A stretch of DNA of 64,000 bases from Lachnospiraceae bacterium UBA4631 (GCA_002406015.1 DHMX01000023.1:259316-323315); one strand, 5' to 3'. Positions 29,801 to 37,710 are shown, numbered from the stretch's first letter. Notes: generated by a model not told the origin, from the sequence alone. Translations and numbers: made by a program.

Positions 29801-31320
29801 CCCTGCAGGCAGCCATGGATAAATCCCTGCGAACGATTCGTAAGCGGGGAAGCCGGATAGAGGAGCTGGAGCAGTTAAAGAAGGAGCATCGGCTATATCC
29901 GGCAGAGGAGCATGACTTGGAAGCCCTGAGTACAGAACTGTCAAGACTTGCTTTGGTAGTAGATACCATGAAGGCACATTTAGAGGGTCGCAGACAGAAG
30001 GCAAACCGTCTGGAGGGAAGCATCGAGCAGGCGGAACGAACCTTAGCGGAGAGATTCGGTACATACGAAGAAATAGACATTTCCAAGGAAGAACTGGAAC
30101 GGGTTATGCAGGAGGGAGAGCAGAAATTAGCACACCTCAAGCAGTTAAGCCAGACCGCAGAGCGGGAATATCAGCAATATAGCCGGGAATATACGGTTAT
30201 GCTGGACTTATATAAGGACGTAAAGAGGATAGTAGAAACAAATAACATCCGCTTGCAGGATGCAAAGGTATTGTTGACCGGCAAGGAGCAGCTGCGGGAG
30301 GTCTTTGAAGCCAGTCTGCTGACATATGATAAAAGCACCAAGGCATTAGAGCGTGCAAAGAATGAATTACAGAGATATAAGGCACAGACCTCACAGGCAT
30401 TAACGGAAATGCAGGCATATGAATTATCCCATACCATCAGTAATGATGTGGTGGTTCCGGATAATTATGGTGAGGCAAAGCAGCTTCGGGATAGCCTGGA
30501 TGCCATGATTCATGTGATAGCCTTAGAAAAGGAGCGGGTAGAGCAGGGAATTACCGATATGCAGTTTATTAAGGCGAATTTTGAGAAGCAGTGTGTACAG
30601 CGTTGTCAGGATGTGAAAAATGAACTGGAAAAGCTTCCGAAATTATCCCGCATCCTGTTAGACGGAGAGCCGATACAGATGGTAGGACTGACGATTCCGT
30701 ATGTGAAGGAGGAATATATTTCACAGAGAATGTCAGACTATATAGATGATATTGTGGAGAAGTCCGACCAGTTAAAGAATCCGAATGAACGCATGAAATA
30801 TATCCGTACACGTCTGGAATTAAAGCGGTTATTCAGTGTAATCGTTACCGATATGAATAATATTAAGCTGACCTTATATAAACGGGAACGGATGAAGGAG
30901 CAGAGCCGGTATCTGCGTTACGAAGAGGCGGTTGGAAGTACCGGACAATCACAGGGTATTTACATTCAGTTTTTGGTGTCCATTATTAATTATATTTCCG
31001 GTATTTATGCACCAAACGGCGAAAATGAAAAATTAACGAAGACCATATTTATTGATAATCCGTTTGGAGCTGCGAAGGATGTATATATCTGGGAGCCGAT
31101 TTTTGCATTGCTGAAGCTGAATCATGTGCAGCTCATTGTGCCTGCCCGTGGAGCGACTCCTGCAATTACCGCACGTTTTGATGTGAATTATATATTAGGG
31201 CAGCAGATGGTAGGAAAGCGGCAGCAGACCGTAGTGGTAGATTACCGTAGTCAGGTAGAACAGGAAGAGCTGGAATACCGGAATCTGGAATATGAACAGG
31301 TGAGCTTTGATTTTATTTAG
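26872..31320 (+). CDS. Wadjet JetC-like / MukB-like SMC ATPase
   Basis: 1482-aa SMC-like ATPase started at ATG 26872, preceded by GAGGTGAG; the frame extends further upstream without a ribosome site. The N-terminal head has Walker A 'DLANGGGKSVLMLLLL' (Lys43). Two long coiled-coil stretches (about residues 240-560 and 820-1290, Q/E-rich) flank a globular hinge near 590-760. The C-terminal head has Walker B 'TIFIDNPFGAAKDVYIWEP' (about 1400-1418) with a preceding signature region 'VGSTGQSQGIYIQFLVS'. Fits the condensin-like motor that extrudes or traps plasmid DNA in Wadjet systems. The usual fourth gene, a Toprim nuclease JetD, is not found here; the next gene encodes YbaK. Confidence 0.85.
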   Translation: MPSINRIRVNNVKYNFGTQQYDDFTMRMYGRNTLYDLANGGGKSVLMLLLLQNMIPNCTLDDKQPIEKLFRAGCGNTTIHSLIEWKLDAPEQHEGYRYMTTGFCARKAKDSPDEEEGGREIAAIEYFNYCIFYRDYNANDIVNLPLVKDGERTTFTGWKNYLKELGRRDLKLEVHVFERKGEYQRFISQYGLYESHWEIIRGINKTEGHVRTYFESNYKTARKVVEDLLIEEIIEKAYLVKINQNDSADNMAHTLVEIKDKLVELAKKKREIADYDRQTELLHVLEARVSAFLELYEKQEKQRANIADVCVTGATIAQNSEQKMKELEQQREEQQKQVDTLQRKQEALKIKKDALRLEELNQEIERLVKQIEQEEASVAACQQELNRKESVNEYLEYCRDKEQKEEHEAMITASMQKNGNQLEELQALSREKKRRDDLAVQELRQTLQEVSQAQDEAQKKKDTAENLEREAAIAAAVAAHDCEQIEQQYQKDMEEMQELRKQLVVESFQAPEVVLEEQEAVYAKRQEALQNLEEELTGLQNAYYAEQQHTEQLQQQVEAGEQAYAKLQEQGQQYRQQADTFRKMLDIYGGGTENKSTEWMTNQDITGLIQNIHERYLTNVALISARKEQLEQSKKRMKQLQEGRLIAPTAAAEKVKYYIESRHGMDAVFGMEYLAVQPIEVRQQLLASHPLLPYGLLVENFEALDMDSKLRSLNLGDEFLPIYNMSMLKACSTESENDCVMYLQRGKQVFLAEEKLEQEKQRQQEELDELAAEVQRLEEMSNTYLEDSNFVAGLQGIAILDVEQQTLDSKEQLRTLQEQLEESRKEAARLQQKLQEARQEIKEQQAWICSFLEQRGILRAVITCSIRLTKEEEQLRAAKAEQERVQTLQEQYRQELHQWSVKLTDSTRHRISLQEELDSRLTLWNQYYKEYYTEEKTGAFGFDTLSEEELDTRFKAVKAVFEKDTVVLEDKKRLIATLQAAMDKSLRTIRKRGSRIEELEQLKKEHRLYPAEEHDLEALSTELSRLALVVDTMKAHLEGRRQKANRLEGSIEQAERTLAERFGTYEEIDISKEELERVMQEGEQKLAHLKQLSQTAEREYQQYSREYTVMLDLYKDVKRIVETNNIRLQDAKVLLTGKEQLREVFEASLLTYDKSTKALERAKNELQRYKAQTSQALTEMQAYELSHTISNDVVVPDNYGEAKQLRDSLDAMIHVIALEKERVEQGITDMQFIKANFEKQCVQRCQDVKNELEKLPKLSRILLDGEPIQMVGLTIPYVKEEYISQRMSDYIDDIVEKSDQLKNPNERMKYIRTRLELKRLFSVIVTDMNNIKLTLYKRERMKEQSRYLRYEEAVGSTGQSQGIYIQFLVSIINYISGIYAPNGENEKLTKTIFIDNPFGAAKDVYIWEPIFALLKLNHVQLIVPARGATPAITARFDVNYILGQQMVGKRQQTVVVDYRSQVEQEELEYRNLEYEQVSFDFI

Positions 31321-31335
31321 AAGAAGGTGATACTT

Positions 31336-31839
31336 GTGGGAAAGAACAAGGAAAAAGAGAAAGACATTAAAACCAATGCAATGCGGATATTGGACAAAAA
31401 CAAAATTCCTTATACGGTACACACCTATGAATGTGAAGAATTTATTGACGGTGTCCATATTGCGGATATGCTGCAGCAACCGTATGAAATCAGCTTTAAG
31501 ACTCTGGTGGCAGTCGGAAAAAGCGGAGAATATTATGTGTTTGCCATTCCGGTAGACAAGGAGCTTGACATGAAAAAGGCGGCAAAGGCAGTAGGAGAAA
31601 AATCCGTAGAATTAATTCATGTGAAAGATATACAGTCTGTCACCGGCTATATCCGGGGCGGCTGTACTCCGATTGGAATGAAGAAAAATTATAAGACGGT
31701 ATTGCATGAGAGCATTGTTCGGTATGACAGCGTGATTATCAGCGGCGGAAGACTTGGCTCCCAGATTCAGATACAACCGGAGAATCTGATAAAGGTAACG
31801 CATGCCAAGGTGGAAGATATTCTTATGCAACCGGAATAA
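31336..31839 (+). CDS. ybaK: Cys-tRNA(Pro)/Cys-tRNA(Cys) deacylase
   Basis: YbaK/EbsC family editing protein, 167 aa, which removes cysteine from mischarged tRNA-Pro. Visible family landmarks: 'GVHIADMLQQPYEISFKTLV' (the conserved start of the fold), 'YYVFAIPVDKELDMKKAAKA', 'GYIRGGCTPIGMKK' and 'IIISGGRLG'-like 'VIISGGRLGSQIQI', containing the glycine-rich substrate loop. GTG 31336 is selected because AAGAAGG ends 8 bases before it; an earlier GTG at 31327 overlaps that site. It follows the SMC operon with a 15-base gap but is unlikely to belong to it functionally. Confidence 0.92.
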   Translation: MGKNKEKEKDIKTNAMRILDKNKIPYTVHTYECEEFIDGVHIADMLQQPYEISFKTLVAVGKSGEYYVFAIPVDKELDMKKAAKAVGEKSVELIHVKDIQSVTGYIRGGCTPIGMKKNYKTVLHESIVRYDSVIISGGRLGSQIQIQPENLIKVTHAKVEDILMQPE

Positions 31840-31884
31840 AGACCGTTTAGCATTTTATATCGGCTGCTCCGGGGATTGTCGGCA

Positions 31885-32748
31885 TCAGGATGCCTGACGT
31901 TCACCGGAAGCACCCTGACACAGTTCGGCATTATTCCTTGCAAAGATTAAGAAATGTCTTGGGGTAATGCCGGTATACTGCTTAAATTCCCGCTGGAAAT
32001 GAGCCTGATCTGAGTATCCAAGCTCGGACATATAATCGCATAAAGACAGCATCGGCTGCTGCAAAATGGAATCAATTACGTTCTGGAAACGTACAATCCG
32101 GGCAAAGGTTTTTGGCGTGATTCCCATGGAATCCTGAAAAATGCGGGAAATATGCCGCTCGGAATAATGTAATTCCTCTGCCAGCTCATGAATCCGGACA
32201 TTTCCCTGCGTAGAATTAATTTCACTTAATATGTACCCGGTGAGAGGATTGACCTCTGATATATGAATATAAGAATCCATATAGGCATGAAACAGATTCA
32301 TTTTCTCATTCAGGGAAGAAGACTGCTCCAGCTTCTGAAAGAAAATCTCCAGAGTATCTTCCATTTCTTCAAAAAACAGTTCTTGATTTGTAATGTCCCG
32401 CAAGGTCAGATTGTGATAAGAAATAAACATACCCGGCTTTAACCGCACACCGAAATAGCGGGCGTTCTTAATGCGGTGGATACGCTTTACTTCAATACTC
32501 GAACCCAGAATCTCCATGTGGCTTCCGTATTTGTCCAGAACAAATAAAATATCGGTACATCCATTCGGAATATAGGTAATTCCGGCTTTGGAGGAATCAT
32601 CATTATTTGTTTGAAATTCGTAAAAGAGTGCCTGATACGGCTCTGTCTGCATGATTTCACGAAAGCTCTGTACAGATTCGTAGAAAAATGGCTGATGCAT
32701 GATAAAATGGCTGTCATGTTCATAGTTAAGGTTCTTCATAATACTCAC
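31885..32748 (-). CDS. AraC family transcriptional regulator
   Basis: 287-aa regulator. The C-terminal AraC/XylS DNA-binding domain has two helix-turn-helix units: 'NVRIHELAEELHYSERHISR' and 'LCDYMSELGYSDQAHFQREF', ending in the family signature 'KQYTGITPRHF'. The N-terminal 170 residues are a DUF6597-like sensing domain ('YIPNGCTDILFVLDKYG', 'YFGVRLKPG'). Transcribed divergently from the Amt gene (280-base gap). The regulated genes are unknown; the divergent amt gene or a distant locus are both possible. Confidence 0.9.
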   Translation of the reverse strand: MSIMKNLNYEHDSHFIMHQPFFYESVQSFREIMQTEPYQALFYEFQTNNDDSSKAGITYIPNGCTDILFVLDKYGSHMEILGSSIEVKRIHRIKNARYFGVRLKPGMFISYHNLTLRDITNQELFFEEMEDTLEIFFQKLEQSSSLNEKMNLFHAYMDSYIHISEVNPLTGYILSEINSTQGNVRIHELAEELHYSERHISRIFQDSMGITPKTFARIVRFQNVIDSILQQPMLSLCDYMSELGYSDQAHFQREFKQYTGITPRHFLIFARNNAELCQGASGERQAS

Positions 32749-32958
32749 ACTCCAATCTTAAAAACCAAGACCTAAAGCATATAACAAAACAGAAAACAAA
32801 AAAACAGACAAGAGAATCATACTGACTTCTTTGTCTGTTACTTATAAACAAATAATACACGCATCAATTTTAGAAGTCAACAATTTTTTTCAAAAATCAC
32901 AATGTCCATTTTTTTCAAGAAAAAAGAATCAAACGTTGTTAAACTCAACCACATCAAA

Positions 32959-32999
32959 CGCGATGGGTTAAGATTTAGCCAAGGGCTGAACCCCTCGCG
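32959..32999 (+). promoter_or_regulatory. Long hairpin in the leader of the ammonium transporter gene
   Basis: Outer stem CGCGATGGGTT with AACCCCTCGCG, inner stem AGCC-AAG-GGCT. It ends 14 bases before the AAGGAG ribosome site. No T run follows, so it looks like a leader RNA structure and not a terminator. The rest of the 280-base gap is AT-rich, with no match to a riboswitch I know. Confidence 0.5.
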
Positions 33000-33028
33000 A
33001 AGAAATTATGAGTAAGGAGTGAGTGCGT

Positions 33029-34783
33029 ATGGAACTTAGCGAAGAAATTTTGAGTACCATTGTCGACAGTGCCACAAGCAACATCTTAACAGGTGTCTGG
33101 TTCTTGATGGGTGCCGCATTGGTATTCTGGATGCAGGCAGGATTTGCCATGGTGGAGGCAGGCTTTACCAGAGCGAAGAATGCCGGAAACATTATCATGA
33201 AGAACCTGATGGACTTCTGTATCGGTACAGTTGTATTTATCTTCATCGGCTACAGCTTATTGTGTGGAGAAGACATCGGAGGCTTTATAGGTAAGCCGAC
33301 CTTAAATATCTTTTCCGATTATGCGAACTTTGATTGGCCGGCATTTGTATTTAACTTAGTATTCTGTGCCACAGCCGCTACGATTGTATCCGGTGCCATG
33401 GCAGAACGTACCAAGTTCGTATCCTATTGTATTTATTCGGCTGTTATTTCAGCAGTTGTTTACCCGATTGAAACCCACTGGGTATGGGGCGGTGGCTGGT
33501 TAGCTCAGATGGGCTATCATGACTTTGCCGGTTCTTCCGTTATCCATATGGTTGGTGGTTTAACTGCATTGATTGGTGCAGCTTTATTAGGACCACGTAT
33601 CGGTAAGTTTGTTAAGAAGGACGGAAAGGTTACGAAAGTAAATGCATTTCCTGGACATAACCTTGTAATCGGTGCATTAGGTGTATTTATCCTCTGGTTT
33701 GGCTGGTATGGCTTTAACGGTGCCGCAGCAGTTACCACAGACCAGTTGGCAAGTATCTTCTTAACCACAACAATTGCACCGGCAGTTGCAACTGTAGTAT
33801 GTATGTTATTTACCTGGATTAAATATGGTAAGCCGGATGTATCTATGAGTTTGAATGCATCTCTGGCAGGTCTGGTAGCAATCACTGCACCTTGTGATAT
33901 AACAGATGCAGCAGGCTCCGCAATCATTGGTGCTGTATCCGGATTGTTAGTCGTATTCGGTGTTTGGTTCTTAGATAACGTATTACATGTAGATGACCCG
34001 GTTGGTGCCGTAGCAGTTCATTTCTTTAATGGTCTGTGGGGTACAATTGCAGTTGGTTTGTTTGCTACACCAACCGCACCGGAATCTACTTATACCGGTC
34101 TGTTCTATGGCGGTGGCTTCAAGCTGTTAGGTATCCAGTTATTAGGTATCGCAGCAATTCTGGCTTGGACAGCCGTAACAATGACAATTACCTTCCTGAT
34201 TATTAAGGCAACCATCGGACTTCGTGTTACAGAGGAAGAGGAAATCGAAGGTCTGGATATTAAGGAACATGGTCTTCCATCTGCATACGCAGGCTTCTCT
34301 ATCATGGATGCAAATGCAAATATGACAGAAGTAAATGAAAACACAGACCTTGGCGAGGACGATTATGTTAAGGCTTCCGATGCTCAGAAGAACGCAGCAG
34401 TGAAGGTAGTAAAGGCTCCGATAGAAAGTGACATTAATAAAGTTGTTATCATTGCAAAGCTTTCTCGGTATGACCGCCTGAAGAAGGCATTGAATGACCT
34501 TGGTGTTACCGGCATGACGGTTACACAGGTTATGGGCTGTGGTATCCAGAAGGGTGCCGGAGAGAAATATCGTGGTGTTGAAATGGATGCCACCTTACTT
34601 CCGAAGATTAAGGTTGAAGTAGTAGTCAGCAAGATACCGGTAGACAATGTAGTAGAAGCAGCGAAGAAGGCTCTGTACACAGGACATATCGGTGATGGTA
34701 AAATCTTTGTATACGCTGTAAATCGTGTCGTTAAGGTACGGACAGGTGAAGAAGATATAGCTGCATTACAGGATGTAGAATAA
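33029..34783 (+). CDS. Ammonium transporter fused to a C-terminal PII domain
   Basis: 584 aa from ATG 33029 (AAGGAG at 33014). The N-terminal Amt/MEP/Rh channel (about residues 15-405) has the classic 'FWMQAGFAMVEAGFTRAKNA' and 'HWVWGGGWLAQMGYHDFAGS' blocks, which include the channel gate and conserved histidine; roughly 11 membrane helices are evident. A soluble linker (about 420-470) leads to a PII (GlnK-like) domain from 'NKVVIIAKLSRYDRLKKALN' to 'AVNRVVKVRTGEEDIAAL', with T-loop tyrosine in 'EKYRGVEMD'. PII proteins gate Amt in trans in other organisms; here the regulator is covalently attached. The ribosome site lies next to a hairpin leader (32959-32999). Confidence 0.93.
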   Translation: MELSEEILSTIVDSATSNILTGVWFLMGAALVFWMQAGFAMVEAGFTRAKNAGNIIMKNLMDFCIGTVVFIFIGYSLLCGEDIGGFIGKPTLNIFSDYANFDWPAFVFNLVFCATAATIVSGAMAERTKFVSYCIYSAVISAVVYPIETHWVWGGGWLAQMGYHDFAGSSVIHMVGGLTALIGAALLGPRIGKFVKKDGKVTKVNAFPGHNLVIGALGVFILWFGWYGFNGAAAVTTDQLASIFLTTTIAPAVATVVCMLFTWIKYGKPDVSMSLNASLAGLVAITAPCDITDAAGSAIIGAVSGLLVVFGVWFLDNVLHVDDPVGAVAVHFFNGLWGTIAVGLFATPTAPESTYTGLFYGGGFKLLGIQLLGIAAILAWTAVTMTITFLIIKATIGLRVTEEEEIEGLDIKEHGLPSAYAGFSIMDANANMTEVNENTDLGEDDYVKASDAQKNAAVKVVKAPIESDINKVVIIAKLSRYDRLKKALNDLGVTGMTVTQVMGCGIQKGAGEKYRGVEMDATLLPKIKVEVVVSKIPVDNVVEAAKKALYTGHIGDGKIFVYAVNRVVKVRTGEEDIAALQDVE

Positions 34784-34808
34784 GCAAAAAGAAGAAAGAA
34801 GTTATAAT

Positions 34809-34852
34809 ACGCACACGGCTCCCATCGATGTATTCGGTGGGAGTTTGTGCGT
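34809..34852 (+). terminator. Hairpin downstream of the Amt gene (probable terminator)
   Basis: ACGCACA..GCTCCCATCGA loop TTCGGTGGGAG..TGTGCGT. The stem is strong but the tail (TTTAAATTAAA) is short of T, so efficiency is uncertain. Confidence 0.6.
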
Positions 34853-34941
34853 TTAAATTAAATGAAAAACAAGAAATGTATATACAATTTGTACAAATAG
34901 AAATAAAAATGAAAATAAATAAAAAATATTTCAAAAATGCA

Positions 34942-34970
34942 TTGACAAATCGAATGTACTCCTATATAAT
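34942..34970 (+). promoter_or_regulatory. Consensus sigma-70 promoter of an orphan transcript
   Basis: TTGACA (34942-34947), exactly 17 bases, TATAAT (34965-34970). Both hexamers are perfect. Confidence 0.85.
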
Positions 34971-35064
34971 CAAATCATAGCTAAAGCAAAGATAAGCAAA
35001 CGACCATTAAATAAATCGTAAAGGAGGAGATACCCTTGGACACATAACTAACATTCAGTCAATC

Positions 35065-35136
35065 ATGAATCGAACTTATGGAATAGAATCCACACAGAAT
35101 GCCTTAAAATATATTCAAAGAAAAAAGTCCACATAG
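35065..35136 (+). CDS. Short ORF A in the orphan transcript (23 aa, tentative)
   Basis: MNRTYGIESTQNALKYIQRK plus three residues. It has no ribosome site at this ATG. The frame is open upstream into the Shine-Dalgarno region at 35021, where it is one base out of frame with the TTG start. Possibly the remains of a gene with a 5' frameshift. Confidence 0.25.
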   Translation: MNRTYGIESTQNALKYIQRKKST

Positions 35137-35191
35137 AACGTACCTGTCGTACGAAAGAAGAAACAGGACACTGGGTAGTTAATACATAAGG

Positions 35192-35344
35192 TTGAACGGA
35201 TTGGCTTACAAGACCACTTATCCTTTCCAAAGCAAAGAGCAGATGTTAAATCGGAACTTTATAGTTGAAAAGCTGATGAGTAATGGCAAGTGTGGGAAAG
35301 TAATTATCGAGGAAGGTTTCTCAAAAAATCTCAAAGGGAGATAA
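35192..35344 (+). CDS. Short ORF B in the orphan transcript (50 aa, tentative)
   Basis: Fifty codons from TTG 35192, beginning LNGLAYKTTYPFQSKEQMLN and ending FSKNLKGR. The composition is protein-like (basic, with 'NRNFIVEKLM' and 'GKVIIEEGF'), but there is no clear ribosome site; an internal ATG at 35243 is another possible start. Unknown family. Confidence 0.3.
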   Translation: MNGLAYKTTYPFQSKEQMLNRNFIVEKLMSNGKCGKVIIEEGFSKNLKGR

Positions 35345-35363
35345 CAAATGAATAACGAATACT

Positions 35364-35405
35364 AGAGGAAGTGTCTTTCAATAAAAGAAAACACTTCCTC
35401 TTTTC
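35364..35405 (+). terminator. Terminator of the orphan transcript
   Basis: AGAGGAAGTGT...TTTC loop GAAA..ACACTTCCTCTTTT. Confidence 0.85.
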
Positions 35406-35498
35406 ATGATTATATCGTAAAATAATGATAGTGCCAAAAGCGGATAAAACGAGATGCAAGAAGCAATTATACAAAATCGGATGCAGGAGGGAATAGTT

Positions 35499-36377
35499 AT
35501 GGCATTACATACATTACAGAGCAGGGCTTTGCGATTGACAATCAATGATGCGGGAGCGGAGCTGTGGGGAATTGAAGATATTTTGACAGGACGGCAGTAT
35601 TTGTGGCATGGAGATTCTGCATATTGGGGAAGACGCTCACCGGTATTGTTCCCATTTGTCGGAAGTCTGAAGAATAAAGAATATCAGTATCAGGGAAAAT
35701 CCTATGCTATGACGCAGCATGGCTTTGCAAGAGATATGGTGTTTGAAATGACGGAGCATACCGTGGATACCATATGGTTTGCATTGCAGGCAGATGAGAC
35801 AACATTGGAAAAGTATCCATTCCGGTTCCGGTTAGAGGTAGGTTATCAAATAGACTATAAGACAATTCGTGTTATGTGGAGAGTAAAAAATCTGGATACC
35901 AAAACCATGTTCTTTTCTATCGGAGGACATCCGGCATTTATGTGTCCGATAGACGAAGCGGATAAACAGAGCAATTGCTATCTGGTATTTGATACCAAGC
36001 AGCCGTTATATTATAGCAAGCTAAGCAAAAATGGCTTGGTTGAATCTGAGAACCATGAGCTGCAGACCAAGAGCGGTTTCTTAAAAATACAGGAGCATCT
36101 GTTTGATGAGGATGCATTGGTGATTGAAAAGACACAGGCACATAAGGTATCACTGGCAGGACCTGACAAAAGACCGTATTTAACCGTAGAGTTTGATGCA
36201 CCGTTATTCGGCTTGTGGTCGCCGGCAGGCAAGCACGCACCATTTGTCTGTATCGAACCATGGTATGGACGCTGTGACAAGGAAAGCTTTGACGGAATGC
36301 TTGCAGACCGGGAATATGGAAATGAGCTTCGTGCAGGTAAGGAATTTGAGGCTTCCTATACCATAACTGTGCAGTAG
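35499..36377 (+). CDS. Aldose 1-epimerase family protein
   Basis: 292 aa from ATG 35499, which follows AGGAGG at 35485-35490; an upstream GTG/ATG extension to 35454 is unsupported. Galactose mutarotase-like fold that interconverts alpha and beta anomers of aldoses (or a hexose-6-phosphate). Family landmarks: 'NDAGAELWGIED' at the N-terminus, 'RRSPVLFPFVGSLKNKEY', the catalytic-region histidine in 'MTQHGFARD' (about residue 80), 'SIGGHPAFMCP' and the C-terminal 'VCIEPWYGRCD'. The LacX-type subfamily is likely. Transcribed alone; the substrate is not determined. Confidence 0.9.
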   Translation: MALHTLQSRALRLTINDAGAELWGIEDILTGRQYLWHGDSAYWGRRSPVLFPFVGSLKNKEYQYQGKSYAMTQHGFARDMVFEMTEHTVDTIWFALQADETTLEKYPFRFRLEVGYQIDYKTIRVMWRVKNLDTKTMFFSIGGHPAFMCPIDEADKQSNCYLVFDTKQPLYYSKLSKNGLVESENHELQTKSGFLKIQEHLFDEDALVIEKTQAHKVSLAGPDKRPYLTVEFDAPLFGLWSPAGKHAPFVCIEPWYGRCDKESFDGMLADREYGNELRAGKEFEASYTITVQ

Positions 36378-36494
36378 ATAAGACGGGAATCCATAATTAA
36401 TAGGATAACAGGATAGTATAACAAGATAGTACAAAAGGGTAATATAACAGGATAACAGACAGAACGATAAACAGAATAACTTGACGGTTGGGAG

Positions 36495-36523
36495 TTGACA
36501 GTCTGAACCGCAAGGACTACAAT
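36495..36523 (+). promoter_or_regulatory. Promoter of the branched-chain aminotransferase gene
   Basis: TTGACA (36495-36500), 17 bases, TACAAT (36518-36523), 74 bases before the start codon. The AT-rich sequence before it (36390-36475) contains irregular repeats of 'ggataacag'. Confidence 0.7.
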
Positions 36524-36596
36524 AGAGCAAATGAAATCGTGCAGTGAGTAGGAGAGCTGAAACGGTTTTCAAAAGATAGAGAAAGGTGTGAAGGAT

Positions 36597-37622
36597 ATGG
36601 AAAAGAAGAACATCGATTGGGCAAGTCTCGGATTTGGTTATGTAAAGACAGATAAGAGATTTGTATCTACATTTCAGGATGGAGCATGGGATGCAGGTCA
36701 ATTGATTGAGGATGACATGATAACTATGAGTGAATGTGCAGGTGTATTACAGTATGCACAGACCGTATTTGAGGGCTTAAAGGCATACACAACCGAGGAT
36801 GGACATATTGTCTGCTTCCGTCCGGATTTGAACGCAGAACGTCTTGCACAGTCTGCTGCTAGATTGGAAATGCCGGTATTCCCGGAGGACAAATTCGTTG
36901 AGGCAGTTGTAGAGACCGTTAAAGCAAATGCCGGTTATGTTCCGCCATATGGTTCAGGAGCAACCTTATACATTCGTCCATATATGTTCGGTATTAACCC
37001 GGTTATCGGTGTAAAGCCGGCAGATGTATACCAGTTCCGTATTTTCACAACTCCGGTTGGGCCATATTTCAAGGGTGGTGCAAAGCCGATTACAATCAGA
37101 ATCAGTGATTTTGACCGGGCAGCTCCGCATGGAACCGGTAATATCAAGGCAGGTCTGAATTACGCCATGAGTCTTCATGCAATTGTAACAGCACATAAAG
37201 AGGGCTATGATGAGAATATGTATTTGGACCCGGCAAGCAGAACCAAGGTTGAGGAGACCGGTGGTGCGAACTTCATCTTTGTAACCAAGGATAACAAGGT
37301 AGTTACACCGAAGTCTGGCAGCATTCTTCCGTCTATCACCAGACGTTCTCTGATGGTAGTTGCAAAGGAATACCTTGGCTTAGAGGTAGAGGAACGCGAG
37401 ATTTACAAGGATGAATTAAAGGATTTCGCAGAATGTGGTTTGTGCGGTACAGCCGCAGTTATCTCCCCGGTTGGTAAGATTGTAGACCATGGTGAGGAAA
37501 TCTGTCTGCCAAGCGGTATGGAAGAAATGGGACCTACAACCAAGAAATTATATGATACCTTAACCGGTATTCAGATGGGTCGTCTGGAAGCACCAAAGGG
37601 CTGGATTAAGGTGATTGAATAA
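36597..37622 (+). CDS. ilvE: Branched-chain amino acid aminotransferase
   Basis: 341 aa (from ATG 36597; a GTG at 36588 is too close to AAAGG). PLP-dependent fold IV transaminase of the last step of leucine, isoleucine and valine synthesis. Landmarks: 'YAQTVFEGLKAY' near residue 55, substrate arginine in 'CFRPDLNAERLAQSAARLEM', the catalytic lysine in 'HGTGNIKAGLNYA' (about 187), 'EETGGANFIFVTKD' and 'ITRRSLMVVAKEYLG', and 'CGTAAVISPV'. Length matches type II BCATs. It has its own promoter and a following hairpin (37680), so it is monocistronic. Confidence 0.96.
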   Translation: MEKKNIDWASLGFGYVKTDKRFVSTFQDGAWDAGQLIEDDMITMSECAGVLQYAQTVFEGLKAYTTEDGHIVCFRPDLNAERLAQSAARLEMPVFPEDKFVEAVVETVKANAGYVPPYGSGATLYIRPYMFGINPVIGVKPADVYQFRIFTTPVGPYFKGGAKPITIRISDFDRAAPHGTGNIKAGLNYAMSLHAIVTAHKEGYDENMYLDPASRTKVEETGGANFIFVTKDNKVVTPKSGSILPSITRRSLMVVAKEYLGLEVEEREIYKDELKDFAECGLCGTAAVISPVGKIVDHGEEICLPSGMEEMGPTTKKLYDTLTGIQMGRLEAPKGWIKVIE

Positions 37623-37679
37623 CAAGACAGTAACAGAAGACATATATATAAATCAAAGGATTTGAATAAATCAGACAGC

Positions 37680-37710
37680 AAGGGAACTGTGTAAGAATAA
37701 CAGTTCCCTT
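37680..37710 (+). terminator. Hairpin after ilvE
   Basis: AAGGGAACTGT / ACAGTTCCCTT with an 9-base loop, followed by ATCTATTGATTT (weak T run). Confidence 0.65.

Larger units (their letters stand above)
34971..35405 (+). other. Orphan transcription unit, about 430 nt, possible ncRNA or small-peptide mRNA
   Basis: Lies between a perfect promoter and a strong terminator in the 715-base gap after amt. A perfect ribosome site AAAGGAGGAG (35021-35030) precedes TTG GAC ACA TAA (a three-codon frame at 35036). One base off, a frame runs LGHITNIQSI then MNRTYGIESTQNALK to a stop at 35134. A second frame (35192-35344) encodes 50 residues. Near the end, GGGAG precedes ATG with only five codons (35348). 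No tmRNA, RNase P, 6S or riboswitch hallmark was recognised. It could be a regulatory RNA, a peptide gene, or a decayed gene that keeps its signals. Confidence 0.45.

Noticed and set aside
31327..31335. Earlier GTG start for ybaK
   Set aside because: It overlaps the ribosome site AAGAAGG, so 31336 is preferred.
35267..35320. CTGATGAG...GAAA motif resembling a hammerhead ribozyme core
   Set aside because: Stems II and III do not form with the surrounding sequence, so it is probably coincidental.
34971..35405. tmRNA, RNase P or 6S RNA
   Set aside because: Conserved elements of these RNAs (tmRNA tag and tRNA-like ends, RNase P GAGGAAAGTC core, 6S bubble) are absent.
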